DNA from: Lachnospira sp.
Lineage (GTDB): Bacteria; Bacillota; Clostridia; Lachnospirales; Lachnospiraceae
Length of the DNA: 11,660 bases
Assembly (NCBI GenBank): GCA_017626275.1
Contig: JAGAJD010000103.1
Coordinates: 1 to 11,660 of the forward strand
Direction: 5' to 3'
Both the position numbers and the translations under genes were made by a program. The notes under the pieces are model-generated. The model was given only the letters and a program-made list of their open reading frames with translations. It made no database searches and was not told the origin of the DNA. Positions 1 to 5,376 of the stretch are shown here, in pieces; position 1 is the stretch's first letter, and the number at the start of each line of letters is the position of its first letter.

Positions 1-1
1 C

Positions 2-61
2 AGCATATATTTCAGTAAAATACGGTATTTGTATCTGCATAATATGTGGAAGATGAGGTGA
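2..61 (+). CDS. Possible 3' end of an upstream gene (partial)
   Basis: One frame is open from the left edge to a TGA at 59-61, two bases before the preferred ATG of spmA at 64. The last residues would read SIYFSKIRYLYLHNMWKMR, a basic and aromatic tail. In Bacillus, the gene before spmA is the D-alanyl-D-alanine carboxypeptidase dacB, and such enzymes end in an amphipathic membrane-anchoring helix, so this could be the end of a dacB/dacF-like gene. The close stop/start arrangement suggests translational coupling to spmA. A second frame (3-56) is also open over this short stretch, so the call rests mainly on context and is weak. Confidence 0.3.
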   Translation, partial: SIYFSKIRYLYLHNMWKMR

Positions 62-63
62 AC

Positions 64-654
64 ATGCTTAATTATCTGTGGGCTGCAATGATTGTAATAG
101 GAATTGTGTATGCGGCATTTACCGGAAATATGTCGGCGGTATCCGATGGAACTTTGGACTCGGTGAAAGACGCAGTGACGCTTTGTATTACAATGCTTGG
201 GGTGATGTCTCTTTGGACAGGACTTATGGAAATAGCCAAACAATCAGGGCTGATTGAAAAATGTACGAAAGCTATTCAGCCTCTTATGCATTGGCTGTTC
301 CCCGATGTTCCTAAAGAGCATGAAGCCATGCAGCACATGACGACAAATATGATTGCTAACTTTTTGGGGCTGGGCTGGGCGGCAACGCCTGCGGGTATCC
401 GTGCAATGAAAGCACTGGCGAAGTTAGAGGAGGAAAGACACGGCAAAAACAGCGGCATTGCAAGCAATGCAATGTGTACGTTTCTTGTGATAAATATTTC
501 TTCAATTCAGCTTATACCTGTGAATATAATTGCGTATCGCAGCCAGTACGGAAGTGCCAATGCAACGGCAATCCTTGCTCCCGGAATCATTGCAACGGCT
601 GTCAGCACGCTGGCGGGGATTGTGTTTTGTAAGGTTATGGAGGGAAAGAAATAA
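64..654 (+). CDS. spmA: Spore maturation protein SpmA (nucleoside recognition/Gate domain family)
   Basis: This is a 196-residue membrane protein, the usual length of SpmA. It has hydrophobic segments near residues 4-20, 38-56, 136-157 and 168-190. The conserved core is NMIANFLGLGWAATPAG (95-111), the SpmA signature with its G-L-G-x-A-A-T-P run. In Bacillus subtilis SpmA acts with SpmB in dehydrating the spore core; the mechanism is not well understood. I chose ATG 64 over the in-frame GTG 46 because GAGG at 55-58 sits five bases before it and the resulting length matches the family. The gene ends directly in a strong terminator, and spmB, normally the next gene, is displaced 2.3 kb downstream by a convergent chemoreceptor gene. 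SpmA and SpmB are both still full length, so the pair is probably functional but no longer on one short transcript. Confidence 0.9.
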   Translation: MLNYLWAAMIVIGIVYAAFTGNMSAVSDGTLDSVKDAVTLCITMLGVMSLWTGLMEIAKQSGLIEKCTKAIQPLMHWLFPDVPKEHEAMQHMTTNMIANFLGLGWAATPAGIRAMKALAKLEEERHGKNSGIASNAMCTFLVINISSIQLIPVNIIAYRSQYGSANATAILAPGIIATAVSTLAGIVFCKVMEGKK

Positions 655-700
655 AAAAATAATTGGCTGTTGAGAAATTTTCAACAGCCAATTATTTTTT
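654..700. terminator. Bidirectional intrinsic terminator between spmA and the chemoreceptor gene
   Basis: Bases 654-673 pair perfectly with 681-700 around a 7-base loop. The GC-containing core is TTGGCTGTTGA / TCAACAGCCAA, flanked by A-rich sequence on the left arm and T-rich sequence on the right arm. Because of this symmetry each strand ends in a U-tract, so it can stop both spmA (plus) and the convergent receptor gene (minus), whose stop codons flank the hairpin. Confidence 0.92.
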
Positions 701-704
701 ATCA

Positions 705-2807
705 TTACTCCGAATAATTACTATTCACATAATCCCTCAAGGAAATATTATCCTCAGGCATACGGCAGCCGACGATATATTCACCCATATTGTCTGTGCA
801 GCGGATAATACAACCGTCCAAAGTACGTGAATCCTCAACAGGAAAATCAGGAATTGAAACAGTAAGATTCTGTCCGTTTATATTTAAAAATTCAGATTCT
901 GTCACTGAAAATGCAAATCCGTTAGCGCTTATATTTATCATAGAACCATGATATGTACTGCCTGAATTTTTTAGTGTGATTGTACATGCATTTGAAATAG
1001 GCATTCTCGGATATTTTCTGCGGTTTACAATACCCGGTGTTGTATGTACCGTTACGGTAATTGTATTTTTTCCATATTCCCTGTTTGGTGAAAGCGTAAC
1101 AGAATCCCAGCTATATAATACATTATCAACCACGATTCTAAGCTGATATTTGGCTTCTGTTTTTAAAATTCCAGAAGTATCTTCCTTAAAGGAAACAATG
1201 ACGCTTTGTTCATTCTGACTGATTACCTCACCGTGATATTCAAATGACTGTTTAGAAGATGTTTCTCCGATTAACAGACATTTCATTTCGGGTTTTATAT
1301 CATGAATACCCATAAAGCCGCCAATTCCAAGCTCCTCCATCATATTATTTACAACAGATTCAATCTTATTGACATTGTGAGAGCTTTCATCGTATTTATG
1401 TAGCATTGTTTTTGTGGATTTATCAGCGTTTTTAATACTGCTTGTCATAGTTTCCATAACTGCATCAATTTGTTCCATATTATCTACAAGATTACGGTTA
1501 GACAGTTCGACCTCTTTCATAGCATTGTCGATTACACCAATGTTATTTCCGAGCTGTGCAGAGTCCATTGCAATTCCGGAAACGCTTTCGTTTACCTGAG
1601 TTACCTTATTCAAAGTAATTTCAATCAGTTCCAAAGTCTTTGTGATAGAGGCAGTCATCTTGTCAGAGGTCTGTTCTAAATGACTGAGTGCTGACATAAT
1701 GCGGCTTGATGATGTCTGCGTTTCAGTACTTAAATTACGAATTTCATCGGCAACAACGGCAAATCCTTTTCCGGCTTCGCCTGCTCTTGCAGCTTCAATG
1801 GAAGCATTTAATGCAAGAAGATTAGTCTGTGAAGTGATTCCGGTTATTGTTCCTGTTTCTTCTTTTACCATGTCAAAATCTTCTTTAAACTCACGAAGAA
1901 TTTTATCTACTTCATTAGAGAGCTGTGACATTGTATTAGTAGTTTCAACAACATCAGCAAGCTCTTTAGAACTTGTATCGGTATGACTGACGGATTCATT
2001 AATAAGGATTCCCATCTGCTCAATCATGGAAGCTACATGTTCCACCTGATTACGGATTTTTTCAGTCATATCAATTGAGGAGTTTGTTTTGTCATGCAAA
2101 ATATCATTATTTTGGGATAAATCCTGCATACATGTTACAACGCTTCGTGCTCCCTGCATGTTTTCTTCCGAAAGTTCACGCACAACAGTAATACCGTCAA
2201 CAATAGAATTACTGGAGGTCTTTACCTGCTCAACTGTTGTGATAACTCTTGATAAATTATCTTTAATTGAGTTGGTCAGCGCACCATCAGATAAATTCAA
2301 ATGGTTGATTGAAAGTACATAGCATGCATAACATAAAATAATGCATGAGAGCTGTAAGCAATAATCATTAATATCCGCAGCACTGTTCATGCCTGACATA
2401 TATTTAACAATACTGCTGATGATTGTTACAAATACATTTGCAATACCGCAGCGAAGCATATAATTGCGGTCTTTAAATAATACCAGCATACTTGTCAATG
2501 GAAGTATATAAATAAATGCAAGAGGAGAAGCTGTGGTACATACTACATATGTGTAAAAAACACCATATCCGACAGCGATTATATCCTTATAAAAAGGACA
2601 GTCCATGCCTTTAATCTTTAATATAATACGTCCGAATATAAAAGGACCCCAACACACAATTAAAAAAGTAATATAATAAGAAGGTGTGCGAAGTCCTTTT
2701 GCAAGCTCAGAGCCATAAGAAAGTGTAAGTATTGTTGCGAGAATCAGCCAGACATTCATAGCTTTTTTGTTGGCTTTCATTTTAAATTCATTTGCATTAT
2801 ACTCCAT
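705..2807 (-). CDS. Methyl-accepting chemotaxis protein with six membrane helices and a C-terminal PilZ domain
   Basis: This 700-residue receptor begins with about six hydrophobic segments (near 16-35, 43-63, 74-92, 95-111, 118-137, 149-167) joined by short loops, with no sizeable extracellular sensor and no obvious HAMP. A long helical signalling domain follows (about 185-490), with the highly conserved receptor hairpin tip around 322-360 ([30 protein letters not shown]), which contacts CheA/CheW. The C-terminus (about 523-690) reads as a YcgR-like N-domain followed by PilZ. It carries the c-di-GMP motifs RKYPR (597-601, RxxxR) and NISANG (625-630, D/NxSxxG). I infer that intracellular c-di-GMP is fed into chemotaxis signalling, perhaps with membrane-state sensing. 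The start is supported by AAGGAG eight bases upstream (2816-2821 on the plus strand). The gene separates spmA from spmB and has no chemotaxis neighbours here. Confidence 0.93.
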   Translation of the reverse strand: MEYNANEFKMKANKKAMNVWLILATILTLSYGSELAKGLRTPSYYITFLIVCWGPFIFGRIILKIKGMDCPFYKDIIAVGYGVFYTYVVCTTASPLAFIYILPLTSMLVLFKDRNYMLRCGIANVFVTIISSIVKYMSGMNSAADINDYCLQLSCIILCYACYVLSINHLNLSDGALTNSIKDNLSRVITTVEQVKTSSNSIVDGITVVRELSEENMQGARSVVTCMQDLSQNNDILHDKTNSSIDMTEKIRNQVEHVASMIEQMGILINESVSHTDTSSKELADVVETTNTMSQLSNEVDKILREFKEDFDMVKEETGTITGITSQTNLLALNASIEAARAGEAGKGFAVVADEIRNLSTETQTSSSRIMSALSHLEQTSDKMTASITKTLELIEITLNKVTQVNESVSGIAMDSAQLGNNIGVIDNAMKEVELSNRNLVDNMEQIDAVMETMTSSIKNADKSTKTMLHKYDESSHNVNKIESVVNNMMEELGIGGFMGIHDIKPEMKCLLIGETSSKQSFEYHGEVISQNEQSVIVSFKEDTSGILKTEAKYQLRIVVDNVLYSWDSVTLSPNREYGKNTITVTVHTTPGIVNRRKYPRMPISNACTITLKNSGSTYHGSMINISANGFAFSVTESEFLNINGQNLTVSIPDFPVEDSRTLDGCIIRCTDNMGEYIVGCRMPEDNISLRDYVNSNYSE

Positions 2808-2863
2808 ACGATTTTCTCCTTTTATTAGTTAAGATTTAATACAAAATAGTTATATTAATTTTA

Positions 2864-2892
2864 TCATAAAATTGAAAGTATTTCCATATAGT
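2864..2892 (+). promoter_or_regulatory. Candidate sigma-E-type (mother cell) promoter for spmB
   Basis: TCATAAA (2864-2870) and CATATAGT (2885-2892) are separated by exactly 14 bp. The B. subtilis sigma-E pattern is roughly KMATATT, 14 bp, CATACAHT, so five of seven and six of eight positions agree. Initiation would fall near 2899, about 24 bases before the spmB ATG. In B. subtilis the dacB-spmA-spmB operon is under sigma-E. An overlapping sigma-A-like pair, TTGAAA (2872-2877) and TATAAT (2893-2898), has a short 15-bp spacer and is the main alternative. Confidence 0.5.
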
Positions 2893-2922
2893 TATAATAA
2901 TGTATAAAATTATGGTGGATTT

Positions 2923-3450
2923 ATGGATTTTATAGTTGCGGTATCTGCATTTATTATTCCACTAATTATCTTTTATGTAGTTGCCTATGGGGTAATGAAC
3001 AAAACAGAGGTTTATGACGTATTTGTGGAGGGAGCAAAGGACGGAATAAAAACAGTTGTGTCGATTCTTCCGACGTTAATTGGTTTAATGGCGGCAGTAG
3101 GAATTTTAAGGTCATCAGGCTTTCTTGACCGCATTTCAGATTTGCTCGGAGGTGTGTCAGGAAAATTAGGGCTGCCGTCACAGTTAGTACCGCTTATAAT
3201 TGTCAGAATGTTCAGCTCGTCTGCGGCAACGGGCTTATCGCTGGATTTGTTCAGGGAATATGGAACGGATTCATACATAGGGCTTATTACGTCCATTTTA
3301 ATGAGCTGTACGGAAACCATATTTTATACAATGTCAGTTTATTTTATGGCTGCGAAAGTGAAAAAGACCAGGTGGACACTGGCTGGAGCACTGATTGCTA
3401 CGGCGGCAGGAATTGCGGCAAGTGTAGCATTGGCACGTTTAATGTGTTAA
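2923..3450 (+). CDS. spmB: Spore maturation protein SpmB (nucleoside recognition/Gate domain family)
   Basis: The 175-residue membrane protein is close to the usual SpmB length of about 178. Hydrophobic segments lie near residues 3-23, 45-62, 87-104, 117-143 and 152-172. The family core is visible in VVSILPTLIGLMAAVGILRSSG (split by the helix near 45-66), in the LPSQLVPLIIVRMFSSSAA stretch (84-102), and in SCTETIFYTMSVYF (128-141). It is the partner of SpmA in spore core dehydration. GGTGG at 2914-2918 is the ribosome binding site. Unlike the usual arrangement it does not follow spmA directly; it has its own upstream promoter region, shared divergently with the chemoreceptor gene, and is followed 44 bp later by an aquaporin gene on the same strand with no terminator between them. 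Confidence 0.9.
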   Translation: MDFIVAVSAFIIPLIIFYVVAYGVMNKTEVYDVFVEGAKDGIKTVVSILPTLIGLMAAVGILRSSGFLDRISDLLGGVSGKLGLPSQLVPLIIVRMFSSSAATGLSLDLFREYGTDSYIGLITSILMSCTETIFYTMSVYFMAAKVKKTRWTLAGALIATAAGIAASVALARLMC

Positions 3451-3494
3451 AATATAAAAATTAAAAGCCGTTAAAGCGGCAGATTGGAGAAAAA

Positions 3495-4307
3495 ATGAAA
3501 AAATATTTGGCAGAATTTATAGCAACATTTCTTTTAACCTTTATTTGCTGCGGAGCGGCGTCATTTACGGGAGGCTATGCGGGATATCTTGGCGTAGTGG
3601 GAATTGCTCTGATTTTTGGATTGACAGCCGCGGGGCTTGTGGCGGTTTTTGGAAATATATCGGGCTGTCATATGAATCCGGCGGTGTCTCTTGCAATGCT
3701 GATTTCACGCAGAATAAATATTATAGATTTTATGGGCTATGTGGTGGCACAATTCATTGGAGGAATCGCGGCAGGCTTTGCGTTATACGGAGTATCGTTA
3801 TCCTTTGATGACGTAGTGGTTTCACAGTATCAGTCATACGGATATGATTTAGTAGGGCTTGGCACAAACGGATATGGAGAGGCATCGACATTTTTAAAGA
3901 TTAGTGCATGGGGTGCTTTTACAGTGGAAATAATTCTTACATTTGTATTTGTATTGACGGTACTTGCAGTCACGGCAAAAAAATCATTCAAAAATACTGC
4001 GGCTCTTTTGATTGGAGCGGCATTGGCAGCGGTACATTTATTTGGCATTACTCTTACGGGAACAAGTGTTAATCCGGCGAGAAGCTTTGGCCCGGCACTG
4101 GCAAAGGCAGTTGTCGGCGATGTCACGCCTCTTTCTCAGGTCTGGGTATTTATTGCAGCACCGCTTGTCGGTGGAATTCTTGCGGCACTATGTTATAAAA
4201 TTTTCGCATCAGGCGTCAAAGAAAATATAAAAAGAAAAGAGCCGGAGACCGTAAGTACAGAGATTAAAGAGGAACAGTCAGATAATACAGAAGAAATTTC
4301 GGAATAA
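3495..4307 (+). CDS. Aquaporin (MIP family, AqpZ-type water channel)
   Basis: The 270-residue protein has six membrane helices and both half-helix NPA motifs, MNPAVS (60-65) and SVNPARSFGP (191-200). The selectivity-filter positions read F41, H181, T190 and R196, the set found in water-selective AqpZ rather than the wider glycerol facilitators, so water is the likely substrate; this assignment is by motif only. After the last helix (about 213-236) there is a charged, Glu/Lys-rich tail (about 241-270) not needed for the channel fold. GGAG (3486-3489) lies five bases before the ATG. The gap from spmB holds only a 4-bp GCCG/CGGC stem, too weak for a terminator, so co-transcription with spmB is likely. 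A hairpin terminator follows the stop codon. Confidence 0.92.
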   Translation: MKKYLAEFIATFLLTFICCGAASFTGGYAGYLGVVGIALIFGLTAAGLVAVFGNISGCHMNPAVSLAMLISRRINIIDFMGYVVAQFIGGIAAGFALYGVSLSFDDVVVSQYQSYGYDLVGLGTNGYGEASTFLKISAWGAFTVEIILTFVFVLTVLAVTAKKSFKNTAALLIGAALAAVHLFGITLTGTSVNPARSFGPALAKAVVGDVTPLSQVWVFIAAPLVGGILAALCYKIFASGVKENIKRKEPETVSTEIKEEQSDNTEEISE

Positions 4308-4321
4308 ATTTATTAAAATGT

Positions 4322-4373
4322 AAAATTCCCTAAAGTTCAGATGTTTGGAACTGTTACTTTAGGGAATTTTTTG
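4322..4373 (+). terminator. Intrinsic terminator after the aquaporin gene
   Basis: AAAATTCCCTAAAGT (4322-4336) pairs over 15 bp with ACTTTAGGGAATTTT (4356-4370), and further T residues follow at 4371-4372. The loop is 19 bases. The A-rich left flank means it may also stop transcripts arriving on the minus strand from the small gene at 4462-4698. Confidence 0.85.
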
Positions 4374-4410
4374 TATTGAAAAATATATCGTAAAAATATA
4401 AAAATAAGTA

Positions 4411-4439
4411 TTGACAAAATAAATGGAAAGTATTAATAT
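4411..4439 (+). promoter_or_regulatory. Sigma-A-like promoter pointing antisense into the DUF2508 gene
   Basis: A consensus -35 TTGACA (4411-4416), a 17-bp spacer and TAATAT (4434-4439, four of six -10 positions) face right. Transcription would begin near 4446, run antisense through the whole minus-strand gene at 4462-4698 and could continue into the Tad operon as a leader of about 400 bases, since I see no terminator on the plus strand before 4867. The rest of 4374-4461 is AT-rich with nothing else recognisable. Confidence 0.5.
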
Positions 4440-4461
4440 AGTATCACAATACATCAAACAC

Positions 4462-4698
4462 TCACAATATAATATTGGAAGATGACCGTTCATATTCTTT
4501 TGCCTTTTGGAGCAGATATTTATAGCGTTTCTGCTCAGAATTGACCTGATAGATATAACAGTCTATTAAGTCAGGGTCAGTAGCATTATCAAAGTTGGAA
4601 TAGGCGGCATTAAGAGCTTTCTTTGTCAGGTCAATTTCGTTTTTTAGATATTGGTCTTCGTTTGTAACAGGCTTGCTATTCTTTTTTAATAATTTCAC
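4462..4698 (-). CDS. DUF2508 / YaaL-like small protein
   Basis: The 78-residue, highly charged, largely helical and soluble protein resembles the DUF2508 (YaaL) family of Firmicutes. A first helix with charged repeats (about 16-36) is followed by the family-like stretch DPDLIDCYIYQVNSEQKRYK (41-60) and YLLQKAKEYE (61-70). The function of the family is unknown; in Bacillus yaaL sits next to bofA and recR, which are not present here. The start is a GTG, supported by GAGGG eight bases upstream (4706-4710 on the plus strand). It is transcribed away from the Tad operon and shares an intergenic region with it that carries repeats and a palindrome. A link to Tad pili is only positional. It lies under a plus-strand promoter-like element and may be subject to antisense transcription. 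Confidence 0.72.
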   Translation of the reverse strand: MKLLKKNSKPVTNEDQYLKNEIDLTKKALNAAYSNFDNATDPDLIDCYIYQVNSEQKRYKYLLQKAKEYERSSSNIIL

Positions 4699-4720
4699 TA
4701 AGAATCCCTCGCTTTCACAA

Positions 4721-4749
4721 TTTATATGTAAAAGTTCTGAACAGGTAAT
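4721..4749 (-). promoter_or_regulatory. Candidate promoter of the DUF2508 gene with a repeat in its spacer
   Basis: Read on the minus strand, ATTACC (4744-4749) and TATAAA (4721-4726) are separated by 17 bp. The -35 is poor and the -10 good. One copy of the 11-bp repeat fills most of the spacer, so a bound protein would directly block or replace -35 contacts. The start of transcription would be very close to the ribosome binding site, giving a short leader. Confidence 0.3.
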
Positions 4750-4767
4750 GTGATATGTTCTGAACAG
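4734..4767. repeat. Tandem 11-bp direct repeat (possible regulator binding sites)
   Basis: GTTCTGAACAG occurs at 4734-4744 and again, identical, at 4757-4767, with 12 bp between copies and a 23-bp period, just over two helical turns. Each copy contains the small dyad GTTC-T-GAAC. Its place between two divergent genes suggests a dimeric or paired regulator. On the minus strand the copies read CTGTTCAGAAC, which partly resembles LytTR-type half sites of the ACnGTTnAG kind. Confidence 0.5.
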
Positions 4768-4775
4768 TTACATTC

Positions 4776-4794
4776 ATATAATCATTGATTATAT
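4776..4794. promoter_or_regulatory. Perfect 19-bp palindrome containing TATAAT on both strands
   Basis: ATATAATCA (4776-4784) and TGATTATAT (4786-4794) are perfect reverse complements around a single T. Each arm contains a consensus -10 hexamer, TATAAT, at 4777-4782 on plus and 4788-4793 on minus. This could be a bidirectional promoter core for the Tad operon and the DUF2508 gene, a repressor operator, or both. No good -35 is present on either strand. On plus, the adjacent 11-bp repeat ends nine bases before TATAAT, the place where an activator could substitute for a -35. Confidence 0.45.
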
Positions 4795-4850
4795 TTTCAG
4801 TATAGACGTCTTACTGTAATTATATACAAAAAAAGGAAAAAATTTTACTG

Positions 4851-4858
4851 AGGAGGTG
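4851..4858 (+). promoter_or_regulatory. Strong ribosome binding site of the first Tad gene, with no ATG behind it
   Basis: AGGAGGTG is an almost complete match to the 16S anti-Shine-Dalgarno. In the peptidase frame there is no ATG, GTG or TTG between the stop at 4849-4851 and the TTG at 4900, 43 bases after the GGAGG core. ATA codons at 4867 and 4870 lie 10 and 13 bases after GGAGG. The position of this site argues that translation starts near 4867, not at 4900. Confidence 0.75.
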
Positions 4859-4866
4859 CAGGAAAT

Positions 4867-5346
4867 ATAATATTTTTTTGGCAAAAAGCCGCAGCAGCAT
4901 TGATTATTACATTTATAGCAGTAATTCAGGATATAAGAGACTTTAAGATATCTAATAAGCTGTCAGCAGCGGGGATAGCAGCAGCCGTAGGTTTTATGAT
5001 TGCAGACTGTTTTATGGGAGGTGATGTGACAGAAGAATTGGCAGGAGGGATAGGTGTATTTGGTGTGTTGTATATGGTGTATATGATTGGAGGAGTCGGA
5101 GCAGGTGATGTGAAGCTTCTCACGGTTATAGGACTTCTGCTTGGAAAACATATAATTTGGATTACGGCAGCCGCATTTGCGGCGGCTGCACTTTGGGGAA
5201 TTACAGGAATGTTATTTCATGCAATTCCAAGAAGGAGTGTGAGGGTATTAGAGGGATATCACCACAGCCTGCATGTAATACATTTTAGTGTGGCAATTTT
5301 AGCAGGGGAAGTGAGTGTGTTGTGCAAGATGTTTATGATGTATTGA
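4867..5346 (+). CDS. tadV: Type IV prepilin peptidase, TadV/CpaA type (family A24)
   Basis: This short A24 aspartyl protease lacks the N-methylase domain of PilD, as expected for Tad systems. It would cut the Flp-type prepilin leader at the cytoplasmic face of the membrane. The two catalytic aspartates are visible in AVIQDIRDFKISN (D22, counting from 4867) and GGVGAGDVKLL (D81, the GxGD motif). Membrane helices alternate through the 159 residues. The start is non-standard. Beginning at TTG 4900 would leave only ten residues before the first catalytic Asp and cut the first helix in half, with no ribosome binding site. Beginning at ATA 4867 restores a full first helix and uses the strong AGGAGGTG. 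A mutated former ATG is another reading. It is the first gene of the Tad operon; a weakly supported ATG follows 30 bp after its stop. Confidence 0.85.
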   Translation: MIFFWQKAAAALIITFIAVIQDIRDFKISNKLSAAGIAAAVGFMIADCFMGGDVTEELAGGIGVFGVLYMVYMIGGVGAGDVKLLTVIGLLLGKHIIWITAAAFAAAALWGITGMLFHAIPRRSVRVLEGYHHSLHVIHFSVAILAGEVSVLCKMFMMY

Positions 5347-5376
5347 AGATAGAAACATGTGGAATGAGATTTTATA

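Noticed and set aside
46..654. GTG at 46 as the spmA start
   Set aside because: ATG 64 has GAGG at a good distance and gives the family's usual 196 residues; the GTG lacks an upstream ribosome site.
1414..2322. Several plus-strand open frames inside the chemoreceptor gene
   Set aside because: They lie opposite a well-conserved protein, have low-complexity Ser-rich translations and no ribosome sites; they are antisense shadows of the receptor's coiled-coil region.
2808..2922. A clear promoter for the chemoreceptor gene on the minus strand
   Set aside because: The best pair I could find (TTTCAA, 17 bp, TATAAC) has a poor -35, and no sigma-28 motif (TAAA, about 15 bp, GCCGATAA) is present, so I did not annotate it.
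4482..4544. Twenty-codon plus-strand frame (MTVHILLPFG...) downstream of the TTGACA promoter
   Set aside because: It lies antisense to the DUF2508 gene, has only a marginal GGAAG before it at poor spacing, and resembles no small protein I know.
4734..4767. LexA/DinR box
   Set aside because: Firmicute SOS boxes have GAAC-N4-GTTC; here the half sites are in the opposite order (GTTC-T-GAAC), and the GAAC to GTTC distance between copies is 14 bases.
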